The notes under the pieces: generated by a model | Seen by the model: the letters and a program-made list of their open reading frames with translations, nothing else | The model's database searches: none | Told to the model about the DNA's origin: nothing | Shown: positions 1-9,332 of the stretch, piece after piece | Position numbering within the stretch: position 1 is the first letter of the stretch | How the letters are laid out: the number at the start of each line of letters is the position of its first letter | Translations under genes and position numbers: made by a program | From: UKL13-2 sp044229235 | GTDB taxonomy: Bacteria; Pseudomonadota; Gammaproteobacteria; Burkholderiales; Usitatibacteraceae | Assembly: GCA_044229235.1 (NCBI GenBank) | Contig: JBGATH010000005.1 | Location: forward strand, 103,400-167,399 | DNA length: 64,000 nt | Direction: 5' to 3'

Positions 1-230
1 GTGGAAACCGGATTTACATGGACCCGCGATCCGGCGACGTGGTCGCCGTGGTCCCGCGCAATCAACTGACGCCCGGCGTTCGCATGTACGAGTGGCTGTA
101 TCCCCTGCATACCGGCATTTTGTTGGGCACGCCTCACCGCCTGCTGCTGGTCGCGACGGGTGCCGGCACCCTGCTGATGCTGGTCTCCGGGCTGCTGGTC
201 TGGCAAGCCCGCCGGCGGATTCGACGTTAA
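1..230 (+). CDS. PepSY-associated membrane protein, C-terminal fragment
   Basis: Open at the left edge; the reading frame runs from base 3 to a TAA at 228-230. The visible ~75 residues contain IYMDPRSGDVV, then a YPLHTG motif, and one hydrophobic helix ending WQARRR. This is the usual end of PepSY-associated transmembrane proteins (PepSY_TM), inner-membrane proteins often linked to siderophore uptake or ferric reduction. The N-terminal part lies outside the window, so the role cannot be refined. It converges with the flavoprotein gene on the other strand; the two stop codons overlap by a few bases. Confidence 0.75.
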   Translation, partial: GNRIYMDPRSGDVVAVVPRNQLTPGVRMYEWLYPLHTGILLGTPHRLLLVATGAGTLLMLVSGLLVWQARRRIRR

Positions 231-1615
231 GGACCTTCCCCCGCCGACATGGGGATCGGTTTCACCGGTGCCTGCCCGCGCAGTCTGCCGACCGATTCGA
301 CCGGCACCTCTGCGACAGCCGCAATGATTTCGGCGGCGGCGTTTCCGCAGTAGCGCCCCTGGCAGCGTCCCATGCCGACCCTGCTGAATGCCTTGGCCCG
401 GTTCGACTCCTTGGCGCCCTTCTCCTTCACGACCGCGCGCAATTCACCAGCGGAGATGCACTCGCACCGGCACACGATGGCACTATCCGGCACCTGTGCA
501 GCGAGCGCGGCGGGCCAGGGAAACGCCTTTGCGAGCGCCCCTGCGAACCGACTCATCTTGTCCAATGTCGCGCGCAGCGAATTCTGCGTCTGCGCATCGA
601 TCGGCTTTCCCAGATCCGCGAGCACTGCCAGCGCCGCCAGCCGGCCGGCCGCTTCCGCTGCGTCCGCGCCACGGATCCGCGCGCCGTCGCCCGCCAAATA
701 AACGCCTGCCTGGGAACTGCGCCCATCGCCGTCCACGACCGGAAGCCACTGCCGCGTCAGCGCGTCGAACGCGAACTCGCAGCGCGCGAGATCGGCCAGT
801 TGCGTTTCCGGTCGCAGGTGGTAACCAAGCGCGATGGCATCGCAGGCGATCCGATGCTGCTTTCCGGCCTGGTCTTCGAATGCGACCGCATCGACACCGG
901 CCTCTCGAGTGCCCGTGATTTCAACGGGCCGAATGCCATAGTGCACGGGCACGCCCGCCTGCTTCAGCATGCGCGCCATGCGCAGACCATGCCACAACAG
1001 CCGGGGCCGGGAAAGCAAACCGGGCAGAGCCGTAAGTCGCGCTGACCAGCGCGAGGTATCGAGCACGGCAGCAACGTCCGCGCCCACCTTCAGGTATTGG
1101 GTGGCGATCAGGTACAGCAGCGGTCCGGTGCCCATGAATACCACGCGCCGGCCAATGCCGCAGGCCTGCGACTTCAGCGCAATCTGCGCCCCGCCCAAAC
1201 TGAACGTGCCGGCGAGATCCCATCCCGCTACCGGCATCAGCCGATCGGTTGCGCCGGAACAGATGACGAGTGCGTCAAACGCCAGCGTCTCCGCCTGCGC
1301 GCCGCGCATCAGGTAGACGTTGCCCGCGGCGACATTCCACACCAGCGTCTCGGACCGGTAGTCGATGTGCGGCAGCAGCCGCTCGAATGACTGGTGCACG
1401 CTCAGCGCCCGTGCGGATTCCGAACCATAAAGCTCTTCATAGGTACGCTTGAAATGCGTCGGCTGCCGGCGATAAATCTGGCCGCCGTCGCGTACGCCTT
1501 CGTCGATCACGACCGGTCGAATTCCGGCGGCCACCAGCGCTTCTGCGCAACGTGTGCCGGCAGGTCCGGCGCCGATGACGACAATGCGCGGTGGCGACGC
1601 GGCGGTGGTGGTCAT
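227..1615 (-). CDS. HcnB/opine oxidase A-like FAD/NAD(P)-dependent oxidoreductase with BFD-type [2Fe-2S] domain
   Basis: 462 residues. The N-terminus has a dinucleotide-binding motif VVIGAGPAGTRCAEAL (from about residue 11), and a second Rossmann region lies near the middle (RVVFMGTGPLLYLIA). The C-terminus carries a CRCEC...GRCQGRYC cysteine set (about 385-430), typical of BFD-like [2Fe-2S] domains. This architecture matches HcnB, opine oxidase subunit A (OoxA) and D-hydroxyproline dehydrogenase subunits, which dehydrogenate amines or N-alkyl amino acids together with a DAO-type subunit. The ATG overlaps the ABC ATPase stop (ATGA), so it is the last gene of the operon. The small HcnA-like [2Fe-2S] subunit that often accompanies it is not adjacent; a DAO partner could be either DAO oxidase in this window. 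Substrate unknown. Confidence 0.82.
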   Translation of the reverse strand: MTTTAASPPRIVVIGAGPAGTRCAEALVAAGIRPVVIDEGVRDGGQIYRRQPTHFKRTYEELYGSESARALSVHQSFERLLPHIDYRSETLVWNVAAGNVYLMRGAQAETLAFDALVICSGATDRLMPVAGWDLAGTFSLGGAQIALKSQACGIGRRVVFMGTGPLLYLIATQYLKVGADVAAVLDTSRWSARLTALPGLLSRPRLLWHGLRMARMLKQAGVPVHYGIRPVEITGTREAGVDAVAFEDQAGKQHRIACDAIALGYHLRPETQLADLARCEFAFDALTRQWLPVVDGDGRSSQAGVYLAGDGARIRGADAAEAAGRLAALAVLADLGKPIDAQTQNSLRATLDKMSRFAGALAKAFPWPAALAAQVPDSAIVCRCECISAGELRAVVKEKGAKESNRAKAFSRVGMGRCQGRYCGNAAAEIIAAVAEVPVESVGRLRGQAPVKPIPMSAGEGP

Positions 1616-3474
1616 GCCGTCTGTTCAGTTCGCGTACGCTGAAAATGGATGGACTGCCGCTGTGCCTGCATCAAGGTCTCGCCGCTCAGATGGCACAGGA
1701 TTTCCTTGCCGGATTCAAGTACCCGCCGCGGCGGCGGTAACCGGTCGCAGGTGCCGCCGACCCGCAAATCGCATCGCCCCAGGAACGGACACAGCCCGGC
1801 CCGGGCGTCCGCCGGCAGGCTGGCGTGCAATGGTCGGGCCTTCGACTGCTGCGCGACCTCATCAAGCCAGCCGATGCGCAATTCCGGCACCGAACCGATC
1901 AACAGATCGGCGTACGGGTGGTAAGGAGGCGCCTGCAGCGCGGCGCGCGTTCCGGAGTCGACGCGGGTGCCGGCATACAGCACCAGGATTTCGTCGCACA
2001 CCGCGCGCACGGTCGATATGTCGTGACTGATGAACATGTACGACACGTTCAATTCCCTGCGCAAGTCGGCCAACAGGTCGAGGATGGCGGCCCCGACAAC
2101 GGTGTCGAGAGCCGACGTCACCTCGTCGCACAAAATCAGGTCGGGTTCGGCGGCCAGCGCCCGCGCAAGATTGACCCGCTGCTTCTGCCCGCCCGACAGG
2201 TCGGTCACGCGCCGCCCTGCAGCCGTCGCCGGCAGGCGGACCAGGTCCAGCAGTTGTGCGATGCGGGCATCGGCGGCGGCGCCGGTGAGGCCGTGATAAA
2301 ACGCGAGCGGCCTGGCCAGAATTCGCGTGACGGAGTGCGCCGGATTCAATGCGGTATCCGCATTCTGGAAAACGATTTGCACGCGCCTGAACTGTTCCGC
2401 GCTGCGCTTTGAAAGCTGCGCCGGCAATGGCACACCGTCGAGCAACACTTCGCCCCGTGCCGCCGGAACCAGACCGGCAACCACCCGCGCCAGCGTGGTC
2501 TTGCCGGAGCCGGACTCGCCGATTACGCCCAACGCCATGCCGCGCCGGATGGTCAGATCAATATCGTTCAATACCCTGATGGCAGGCAGCCCATCGGCAT
2601 CGATACCGCCGTACCCGGCGACGAGGCCGCGAATCTGCAGCAGCGGTGCCGGCGCGACCGTGCCCACGTCGGGCGGCCCCGCCCGGACACCGGGAGCCGC
2701 CGCCGCCAGCAGGCTCTGCGTGTAGGCGTGCGCGGGTTGTTGGAGAATCTGCCGGGCGGCGCCCGTTTCGCGCATTTCACCGTCGCTCAGCACCATGATC
2801 TGGTCGGCCATTTGAGCCACCACGGCAAGGTCATGCGACACGTAGACTGCTGTCATGCCGCGCTCGCGGATCACCTTCTTGAACGCCAGCAGCACTTCGA
2901 TCTGTGTGGTGACGTCCAGTGCCGTCGTCGGCTCGTCGAGCACCACGAGCTGCGGATCGGTAATCAGCGCCATCGCCGCCATCAACCGCTGCAATTGACC
3001 GCCGGAAACCTGGTGCGGGTAGCGCGCGCCGATATGCTCCGGATCCGGCAGCGCCAGCTCCCGGAACAGTTCGATCGCCTTGCTGTTTGCCGCGGCCCGG
3101 TCCATGAGGCCGTGAATCAGCGCGCCTTCTATCACCTGGTCGATGATGGGTTTCATCGGGTTGAAAGCCGCCGCCGCGCTCTGGGCGATGTACGACACCG
3201 TGCGCCCGCGAAAATCGTACTGCTGTTCCCGATCGAGCGTCAGCACCTCGGTATCGCCAATGCGCACGCTGCCACCGGCAATGCGGCAGCCGCGCCGCGC
3301 ATAGCCGAGTAGGGAGAGCGCGATGGTGGTCTTGCCGGAACCGGACTCGCCGATCAGCGCCAGTACATTTCCGGCGTCAATGCTGAAGCTCACGTCCTTA
3401 ACGATCACCACCTCCCGATCCGGCGTGTCGCCGGCCACTACCCTCAGGTTGCTGACACTGACGAGTCCACTCAT
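1612..3474 (-). CDS. Peptide/opine ABC transporter, fused double ATP-binding protein (DppD-DppF type)
   Basis: 620 residues from the ATG at 3474; an in-frame TTG lies two codons upstream but is less likely. Two complete ABC ATPase domains are joined head to tail. Each has a Walker A GESGSGKT (about residues 42-49 and again near 325) and a signature motif (VSGGQLQRL, LSGGQKQRV) followed by a Walker B. A cysteine-bearing oligopeptide-transporter tail is present (CPFLGRC). It energises import by the two adjacent permeases. Fusion of both ATPases in one chain is common (GsiA, YejF). Only 2 bases separate it from the upstream permease stop and 4 bases overlap the flavoprotein gene, so translation is coupled. 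Confidence 0.92.
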   Translation of the reverse strand: MSGLVSVSNLRVVAGDTPDREVVIVKDVSFSIDAGNVLALIGESGSGKTTIALSLLGYARRGCRIAGGSVRIGDTEVLTLDREQQYDFRGRTVSYIAQSAAAAFNPMKPIIDQVIEGALIHGLMDRAAANSKAIELFRELALPDPEHIGARYPHQVSGGQLQRLMAAMALITDPQLVVLDEPTTALDVTTQIEVLLAFKKVIRERGMTAVYVSHDLAVVAQMADQIMVLSDGEMRETGAARQILQQPAHAYTQSLLAAAAPGVRAGPPDVGTVAPAPLLQIRGLVAGYGGIDADGLPAIRVLNDIDLTIRRGMALGVIGESGSGKTTLARVVAGLVPAARGEVLLDGVPLPAQLSKRSAEQFRRVQIVFQNADTALNPAHSVTRILARPLAFYHGLTGAAADARIAQLLDLVRLPATAAGRRVTDLSGGQKQRVNLARALAAEPDLILCDEVTSALDTVVGAAILDLLADLRRELNVSYMFISHDISTVRAVCDEILVLYAGTRVDSGTRAALQAPPYHPYADLLIGSVPELRIGWLDEVAQQSKARPLHASLPADARAGLCPFLGRCDLRVGGTCDRLPPPRRVLESGKEILCHLSGETLMQAQRQSIHFQRTRTEQTA

Positions 3475-3476
3475 GG

Positions 3477-4367
3477 TCAATGCTCCGCCATGCGGGTGCC
3501 GCCGGTGAAGCTGTCGATCAGCATGTTCACGCTGACCGTGAGCGTGGCAATCGCCAGTGCCGGCATGATCACCGCCGGCGCTCCTTCGCCCAGGCCGGAA
3601 ATGTTCTCGCGCACCAGCGAACCCAGATCGGCATCCGGAGGCTGCACGCCCAAGCCGAGAAAACTCATGCCGCTCAGCAGCAGCACCACGAACACGAAGC
3701 GCAGTCCGAAGTCGGCCAACATGGGATTGATCATGTTCGGCAGTACTTCAACCAGTGCGATGTAAGGCAGCTTCTCGCCGCGCGCGCGGGCCACCAGCAC
3801 ATACTCCATCGTCTTGATGTTGACGGCCAGGGATCGTGCGATCCGGTAGGCGCCGGGCGTGTAGCTGATGGCGGCTGTCAACATCAGCAACTGGACCGAG
3901 GAGCCGAACGCGGCAACGATGACCAGTGCCAGCATCTTGCTGGGGATGGAAATCAACGCATCCATCAGGCGGCTCATGACCTCATCGACCCAACCTCCCG
4001 CCACGGCGGCGGTCAATCCGAGCGTTGTGCCGGTGATGCTGGCCGCGAGCGCCGCCGCCAGCGCCAGCCCGACGGTAAAGCGCGCACCAAACAGCACGCG
4101 GGTGAACATGTCCCGCCCAAGATAGTCGGTGCCCAGCGGGTGTTGCAAACTGAGATCGCCGAACACATCCTGGGCAACGATCGCCCCCACTTCATACGGG
4201 GCAATTGACGGCCCCAGCAGGGCGACCAGCAGCCACATGAGGATGACCAGCATGCCCAACTTGCCGGACAGGGAGAGGCGCAGGCACCGGTGCCAGAAAT
4301 TGGTCAGCTTGCTCACGAGTGAGTTTCCCGTTTCATTTGCGCAACCGCGGGTTGGACAGGATGGCAA
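3477..4367 (-). CDS. ABC transporter permease, DppC/OppC type
   Basis: Up to 296 residues. Several hydrophobic helices, an N-terminal cap (SIAPYEVG...HPLGTDYLGRDMFTRVLFGAR) typical of OppC/DppC proteins, and an EAA-like loop (ARARGEKLPYIALVEVLPNMI) that contacts the ATPase. The upstream permease ends at 4333, so the longest start overlaps it by 35 bases. A GTG at 4316, which starts the chain VSKLTNFW and has GGGA about 10 bases upstream, is an equally good or better start. Second inner-membrane subunit of the peptide/opine importer. Confidence 0.92.
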   Translation of the reverse strand: MPSCPTRGCANETGNSLVSKLTNFWHRCLRLSLSGKLGMLVILMWLLVALLGPSIAPYEVGAIVAQDVFGDLSLQHPLGTDYLGRDMFTRVLFGARFTVGLALAAALAASITGTTLGLTAAVAGGWVDEVMSRLMDALISIPSKMLALVIVAAFGSSVQLLMLTAAISYTPGAYRIARSLAVNIKTMEYVLVARARGEKLPYIALVEVLPNMINPMLADFGLRFVFVVLLLSGMSFLGLGVQPPDADLGSLVRENISGLGEGAPAVIMPALAIATLTVSVNMLIDSFTGGTRMAEH

Positions 4368-5286
4368 CCGTGTCCGCGATCAGCACCAGCAGCAGGTAGG
4401 CGGCACAGAAAATCATGGCGCAGGCCTGCACCAGCGGCATGTCGCGATTGGTGACCGCGTCGACCATCAGGCTGGCGATGCCCGGGTAGTTGAATATCGA
4501 CTCCACGATCACCACGCCGCCGAGGAGGTACGACAAGCTGAGCGCAACCGCATTGGCGATCGGCCCGATGGCGTTGGGCAGCGCATGGGTAAGGACGACG
4601 CGCATCGGCCGCGCGCCCTTCAGCCGGGCCATTTCGACGTATGAGGTTCCCAGTTGGTCGATGACCGCTGCCCGGGTCATGCGCGCCATCTGGGCAATGA
4701 TCACAAAGCACAAGGTCATCACCGGCAGCGCGTAGGCACGCAGAAAATCAACCAGCGTCAGCGTATCGACCGCGTTGGAAAGCGCGGAAAGCCAGTTCAG
4801 CTTGACCGCGAAAATCAGCACGGCGATGGTAGCCACTAGGAACTCGGGCACCGCCACCAGCGAAATCGTCAACAGATTGAAGCCCCGATCGAGCACCGAC
4901 CCCTGGCGCATGGCCGACACGATTCCGAGCGTCAGTGCGATCGGCACGGAAATGAGCGCGGTGACGCCTGCAAGAACCAATGACGCCGGCAGGCGCGTGG
5001 CAATCAGTTTGGTCACCGGCATGCCGTTCATGGCCGAAACGCCAAGATCACCGGTGCACAACTGCGTGATCCAATGCAAATAGCGCAGGTGCGCCGGCTG
5101 GTCCAGGCCAAGTTGCGCGCGTAGTGCCGCCAGCGTTTCGGGGGTGGCACTCTGCCCAAGCGCCGCCTCCGCCGCATCACCCGGCAACAGGCCGGTGATG
5201 AGGAATATCACAGCCGACACCAGCCACAGCGTGATGGCGGCGGCGATCAGGCGTTTGCCGATCAGGCTGAACGTCGACCGGTTCAT
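4333..5286 (-). CDS. ABC transporter permease, DppB/OppB type
   Basis: 317 residues starting at an ATG six bases downstream of the binding-protein stop. It has the OppB/DppB N-terminus (a membrane helix followed by LLPGDAAEAALGQ), six predicted membrane helices, and the EAA loop (ARLKGARPMRVVLTHALPNAIGP). It forms the heterodimeric channel with the next gene. The tight spacing from solute-binding protein to DppB, DppC and the double ATPase is the classic Opp/Dpp/opine importer order. Confidence 0.93.
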   Translation of the reverse strand: MNRSTFSLIGKRLIAAAITLWLVSAVIFLITGLLPGDAAEAALGQSATPETLAALRAQLGLDQPAHLRYLHWITQLCTGDLGVSAMNGMPVTKLIATRLPASLVLAGVTALISVPIALTLGIVSAMRQGSVLDRGFNLLTISLVAVPEFLVATIAVLIFAVKLNWLSALSNAVDTLTLVDFLRAYALPVMTLCFVIIAQMARMTRAAVIDQLGTSYVEMARLKGARPMRVVLTHALPNAIGPIANAVALSLSYLLGGVVIVESIFNYPGIASLMVDAVTNRDMPLVQACAMIFCAAYLLLVLIADTVAILSNPRLRK

Positions 5287-5292
5287 GCGCGA

Positions 5293-6915
5293 CTAGCCAT
5301 CCAGCCACACGTGCTCGGCGAACATGTAGCCCATGAAACCGCCCGACGGGATGCCGAAGAGCCCCTTGAGTTTCGTCGAGTGCGCATCGATGAAACTCAT
5401 GAAGACCGGAATGCCGATGCCACATTTCTCATGCACGAGCACCTGCATGTCGCCGTACAGTTTCTTGCGCTTCGCATCATCCGGTTCGGCCCGCGCCAGC
5501 AGCAACAGTTCGTCAAACTGCGCATTCTTCCATCCCGACTCGTTCCACGCCGCATCGGATTTGAAGAACTGCGTGAAAATCACGTCGGCGCTGGGGCGTG
5601 GATTGATGTTGCCGAATCCCAGTGGGTGCTTCATCCAGTGGTTTGACCAGTAGCCGTCGCCCGGAACGCGGTTGACTGTCAGCTTGAGGCCGATCTTCTG
5701 CGCCGATTGCTGCATTAGCACTGCGATATCGATCGACCCTTCCGCCGCCGCGGACGCGACAATCGGCACGGTCGCGCCGGCAAGACCGGATTTCTGCAAA
5801 TGAAACTTTGCCTTGTCCAGGTCAAAGGGCCGCTGTGGCAGGCCGGCATTGAAATAGCGGTGCGACGGCGGGATGGGCTGGTCATTGGCCACCACCGCAT
5901 AGCCTCGAAACAGCGCGTCGCGCATCTGGGCCCGGTCCATCATGTACTTCATGGCCAGCGCGAAATCCGGCGAATTGTACGGGGGCTTGTCCTGGCGGAT
6001 GACCAGATCGGTGTAGAGGCCCGACTTGGTCTCGATGACGGCAAAACCCGGCTTGGCCTTGATGCGGCTGGTTGAACGCGGATTGACCGCCAGAATGAGC
6101 TGGACGTCCCCGGAGAGCAAGGCATTGACCCGCGCCGGCTCATCGGGAATGCCGATCAGCTCGATCTCGTCAACGTAAGGTCTGCCCGGCTTCCAATAGT
6201 TTTCGTTGCGTACGCCCACCGTCCGCACGCCCGGCTGGAACTCCTTGCACTTGTACGGACCCGTGCCAATGGCCGTGGTGAACTCGGTGGTGCCGTCCTT
6301 GATGATCAGAAAGTGCGAGGCAGCGAGAATGACCGGAAGATCGGCGTTGGCAACCGCGAGCGTAATCTGCACTTCATGCGTGCCAAGCGCCTTGATGTCC
6401 TGAAACTGGTCGGCCAGGGACTTGGCCTTGGACGCGGTGGCCGGATTCTTGTGTCGCGCCAGCGAGTACACGACATCAGTTGCCGTCAACGGTTTGCCGT
6501 CGTGAAAGCGCACGTCCTTGCGCAGCTTGATGTTCCACACGGTGGCCTTGCTGTTGCGGATCTCTTCGGCCAGCGCCAACTGCGGGGTCAGGGTGGCGTC
6601 AAGCTGGGTAAGGCCGCTGTAAAACATGAAGGCGCGCGTATAGTCGGTCGACAGCGCCCCCTTCGCCGGGTCCAGCGTGTCGGCGGTGGAGCTCGACAAA
6701 CTGGCAGCGCGGATGCGACCGCCCTTCTTCGGCGTCTGTGCAAAGGCATTCCCGGCCGCCGTCAGCAAGCCCCCAGCCGTGGTCGCCATCATGCCGCCTG
6801 AGGCCAGCAAGCGCATGACGTCACGTCGCGACACTCCGACGGGACGCGATGCGTCCGAATCCGGCATCAATGGCTCCTGGCTTTGCATATGCACTGCGCG
6901 ATCATCGACGTTCAT
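5293..6915 (-). CDS. ABC transporter periplasmic substrate-binding protein (SBP_bac_5 family)
   Basis: 540 residues. A twin-arginine-like signal is visible (SRRDVMRLLASGG, about 29-41, ending AFAQ), so Tat export is likely. The mature part begins GGRIRAASLSSS and has the family-5 hallmarks (LRKDVRFHDGKPLTATDVVYSL, near 130). Family 5 proteins bind peptides, opines, nickel or glutathione, so the ligand cannot be read from sequence. The ATG at 6915 follows AGGACAGGT, a good ribosome site; internal ATGs exist before the Tat motif. It lies between the DAO oxidase and the permeases, suggesting the transported compound is the oxidase substrate. Confidence 0.93.
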   Translation of the reverse strand: MNVDDRAVHMQSQEPLMPDSDASRPVGVSRRDVMRLLASGGMMATTAGGLLTAAGNAFAQTPKKGGRIRAASLSSSTADTLDPAKGALSTDYTRAFMFYSGLTQLDATLTPQLALAEEIRNSKATVWNIKLRKDVRFHDGKPLTATDVVYSLARHKNPATASKAKSLADQFQDIKALGTHEVQITLAVANADLPVILAASHFLIIKDGTTEFTTAIGTGPYKCKEFQPGVRTVGVRNENYWKPGRPYVDEIELIGIPDEPARVNALLSGDVQLILAVNPRSTSRIKAKPGFAVIETKSGLYTDLVIRQDKPPYNSPDFALAMKYMMDRAQMRDALFRGYAVVANDQPIPPSHRYFNAGLPQRPFDLDKAKFHLQKSGLAGATVPIVASAAAEGSIDIAVLMQQSAQKIGLKLTVNRVPGDGYWSNHWMKHPLGFGNINPRPSADVIFTQFFKSDAAWNESGWKNAQFDELLLLARAEPDDAKRKKLYGDMQVLVHEKCGIGIPVFMSFIDAHSTKLKGLFGIPSGGFMGYMFAEHVWLDG

Positions 6916-6978
6916 ACCTGTCCTGTCTTCTGTGTCGTCACGATTGAAGGCTGAAGCTGCCGGCGTACGCGCCGGGCT

Positions 6979-8256
6979 TCAGTGAATCAGGTCCTGAAAC
7001 CGGTAATACGCACCCACCAGCGGGAGGAACCACGGATCACCGAAATGCCCCGGGATCGCCGGCCAGGCCGCGCCTTTCCACAGGTTACCCGCGTCGCGGC
7101 CGGCGAGGACATCGGCCATCACGCGCCCCATGTATACCGACATTTGCACGCCATGCCCACTGTATCCCATCGAGAAATACAAACCATCCCGCTGGCCGGC
7201 GCGCGGCAGGCGATCAACAGTGAGATCCACCAGGCCACCCCAGCAATAGTCAACCCTGGTTTCCTTCAGTGCGGGAAACACATCCTGCATGGTTTCGCGC
7301 AGAATGCGGCCGCATTCTTCATCGGAACGCTGGTTGGACATCGTAAAGCGGGTACGCCCGCCAAACAACAGGCGCTGGTCCGGCGTGGTCCGAAAGTAGT
7401 TGCCGACATTGAGCGTGGTGACATACGAACGCCGATGCGACGCAATGCGGTCCAGCACGGCAGTCGACAGCGGCTCGGTAACAATGATGAAGCTGCCGAT
7501 CGGCACGAGACGGCGGCGAAACCAACCCAGCGGTCCGCTGCGGGATGCCCCGGTGGCCACCAGCACCTGCGCCGCTTCAATCACGCCACGGGCCGTGGTC
7601 AGGCGGTGACGGTCTCCTCCCAGGCGCTCGATGCGGGTAACGGCGGCGTGTTCATAAATCTTCGCGCCGCGCGCGGCCGCGGCATCGGCGAGGCCGGCGG
7701 CAAACTTGCCCATGTGCATTTGGGCGCTCTTTTTCTGGATCATTCCGCCGTAAAACTTGCCGGAATCCACTTCTTCCCGGATACGGCTGGCCGGCACCAT
7801 GTCGACATCGGTATCGACCTCGCGCCTCAGCACCTCACAGGCGCGGGCCAGCGAATCGTAATGCGCGGGCTTGGCCGCCAGTTTCAGTTTGCCGCCGCGC
7901 GCAAAATTGCAGTCGATCGACTCTTCGCGCACGGTGGACTCGACCGCATCCACAGCGGCATCGAACGCGTGATAAATGGTTCGCGCGCGCTCAATACCCT
8001 GTGACGCGGCCAATGCACTGAAGTCATGCGCGATGCCGTTGTTGCAATGGCCGCCGTTGCGTCCCGACGCCTCGCCCGCAACCCTGCCGGCATCCAGCAC
8101 CACCACGGACGCACCGCGCTTGGCCAGCGCAAGAGCTGCCGACAGGCCGGTGAAACCGGCGCCAATCACCACAACGTCGGCTCTGGTTTCGAGCGGACCT
8201 TCAACCGCCCGCGAAAAAGCCGGTGCGCTGTCGAGCCAGTAGGATTCGAATTTCAC
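6979..8256 (-). CDS. FAD-dependent amine/amino-acid oxidase (DAO family, PuuB/DadA-like)
   Basis: About 425 residues from the GTG at 8256, whose product begins VKFESYWLDSAPAF, the usual N-terminus of this subfamily. An ATG at 8322 would add 22 residues but overlap the upstream gene by 38 bases. The FAD fingerprint VVVIGAGFTGLSAALALAKRG is at about 30-50, followed by an acidic end of the second strand and SGRNGGHCNNG. A C-terminal FAD motif (YSGHGVQMSVYMG) is also seen. The family includes gamma-glutamylputrescine oxidase, glycine and sarcosine oxidases and D-amino acid dehydrogenases. Operon position next to an opine-type importer points to oxidation of an imported amine. Confidence 0.88.
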   Translation of the reverse strand: MKFESYWLDSAPAFSRAVEGPLETRADVVVIGAGFTGLSAALALAKRGASVVVLDAGRVAGEASGRNGGHCNNGIAHDFSALAASQGIERARTIYHAFDAAVDAVESTVREESIDCNFARGGKLKLAAKPAHYDSLARACEVLRREVDTDVDMVPASRIREEVDSGKFYGGMIQKKSAQMHMGKFAAGLADAAAARGAKIYEHAAVTRIERLGGDRHRLTTARGVIEAAQVLVATGASRSGPLGWFRRRLVPIGSFIIVTEPLSTAVLDRIASHRRSYVTTLNVGNYFRTTPDQRLLFGGRTRFTMSNQRSDEECGRILRETMQDVFPALKETRVDYCWGGLVDLTVDRLPRAGQRDGLYFSMGYSGHGVQMSVYMGRVMADVLAGRDAGNLWKGAAWPAIPGHFGDPWFLPLVGAYYRFQDLIH

Positions 8257-8284
8257 GGCGGCGTCGGTATGGTCGGCAAGTGGA

Positions 8285-8953
8285 TCAGAGGCCGACCAGC
8301 GCGGGCAACCCGCCGATGTCATTGATCATCGTGGAACCATAAGCCGCGTTGAACGGCTCATGGCCGCGCGCGACAAAGGCCTTGTCACGAATGCCGATAT
8401 CGCTGGCCGACATATGGTCGTAGCGCATGCTGGACGACACGTGCAGCAGTTCTTCCGGCTTGGCGCCCAGCTGGTCGAGCATGTACTCAAACGCCTGCAG
8501 GCGCGGCTTGTAGGCTTGCGCCTGTTGAGCGGTATAAACGGCGTAAAACGGGGCGCCGAGCAGGGCCACATTGTGGTGGATCTGGTCGTTCGACGCGTTC
8601 GAGAGAATCACCAGCGGAATCTCCTTGGCAATGCGGGCCAGGGGTGCCGATACGTCCGGGTGAGGACCCCAGGTCGGGACCGCGTTGTAAATGGCTACCG
8701 CATCCTGGTCGCGGTATTCAATTTTCCAGCGGCGGCAGGTGCGCTGCACCGAGTTGCGGATCACTTCCGAATACGGCTTCCAGGCACCCAGCACCTCGTC
8801 GAGCCGGTAGGCGCTGAAATCGCGCACGAACTGTTCCATGTCGGCTGCGCCGATCCGGTCGGGAAACAGGTCCCGCGCCATTTCACCCATGCGAAACTTG
8901 GTGAGCGTGCCGTAGCAGTCAAAAGTGATGTATTTCGGTCGGAAGTGCGCCAT
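8285..8953 (-). CDS. Haloacid dehalogenase type II-like HAD hydrolase
   Basis: 222 residues. The motif I segment FDCYGTL (nucleophilic Asp about residue 12) is that of L-2-haloacid dehalogenases rather than phosphatases with DxDGT. Motif II (VILSNAS, about 117) and a motif III/IV region (KPRLQAFEYML ... HVSSSMRYDHMSASDIGI) are present. Many proteins of this type next to catabolic operons act on unknown 2-substituted acids, so dehalogenase activity is only a family prediction. The ATG at 8953 has a strong AAAGGAT site. It is the first gene of the minus-strand catabolic operon. Confidence 0.85.
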   Translation of the reverse strand: MAHFRPKYITFDCYGTLTKFRMGEMARDLFPDRIGAADMEQFVRDFSAYRLDEVLGAWKPYSEVIRNSVQRTCRRWKIEYRDQDAVAIYNAVPTWGPHPDVSAPLARIAKEIPLVILSNASNDQIHHNVALLGAPFYAVYTAQQAQAYKPRLQAFEYMLDQLGAKPEELLHVSSSMRYDHMSASDIGIRDKAFVARGHEPFNAAYGSTMINDIGGLPALVGL

Positions 8954-9332
8954 GTGATCCTTTCGGATGATCAGTATGTAGGGGTGGCTGACGGTACAAG
9001 CGCCGGCAGATGATGTGATGGCGCATTGGCAAAACGGAGCTGCATGATGTCAACGTGCGTCGGACGGCGGAAACTTTTCCCGGATTGATTACAGCATAGG
9101 GAAATGAGTAGTTGCCATTCTTTGACAGGCTCAATGGCAAACAAAAAACTGTTTTCAGGGTGCCGTCCGGCATACTTTGCGGCACCGCACCGGGTTCTCG
9201 CGCGGCCGCGGCATCGGGACGGCGATTCACCTGACTGGTCACGCAATCGGCCATGCCATGTTGCAAATGCGGGGCCGGAAAAGCGCAAGATCGTACTAGC
9301 CTCGGACACGGCACCAATGCCAGATTAGAAAG
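8954..9332. promoter_or_regulatory. Divergent intergenic region of the catabolic module
   Basis: 379 bases without a convincing gene, between the minus-strand importer/oxidase operon and the plus-strand GNAT-led set. It must hold both promoters. A TTGACA hexamer lies at 9122-9127 on the plus strand, but no good -10 follows at 16-18 bases. A weak inverted pair TTTCCC/GGGAAA (9076-9081 and 9099-9104) could be an operator but is short. No regulator gene is adjacent. Confidence 0.35.

Noticed and set aside
9076..9104. TTTCCC/GGGAAA operator in the divergent catabolic promoter region
   Set aside because: Six-base arms with a 17-base spacer are expected by chance in this length.
9122..9150. Sigma-70 promoter based on TTGACA upstream of the GNAT gene
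   Set aside because: No acceptable -10 hexamer at 16-18 bases; kept only as part of the intergenic note.
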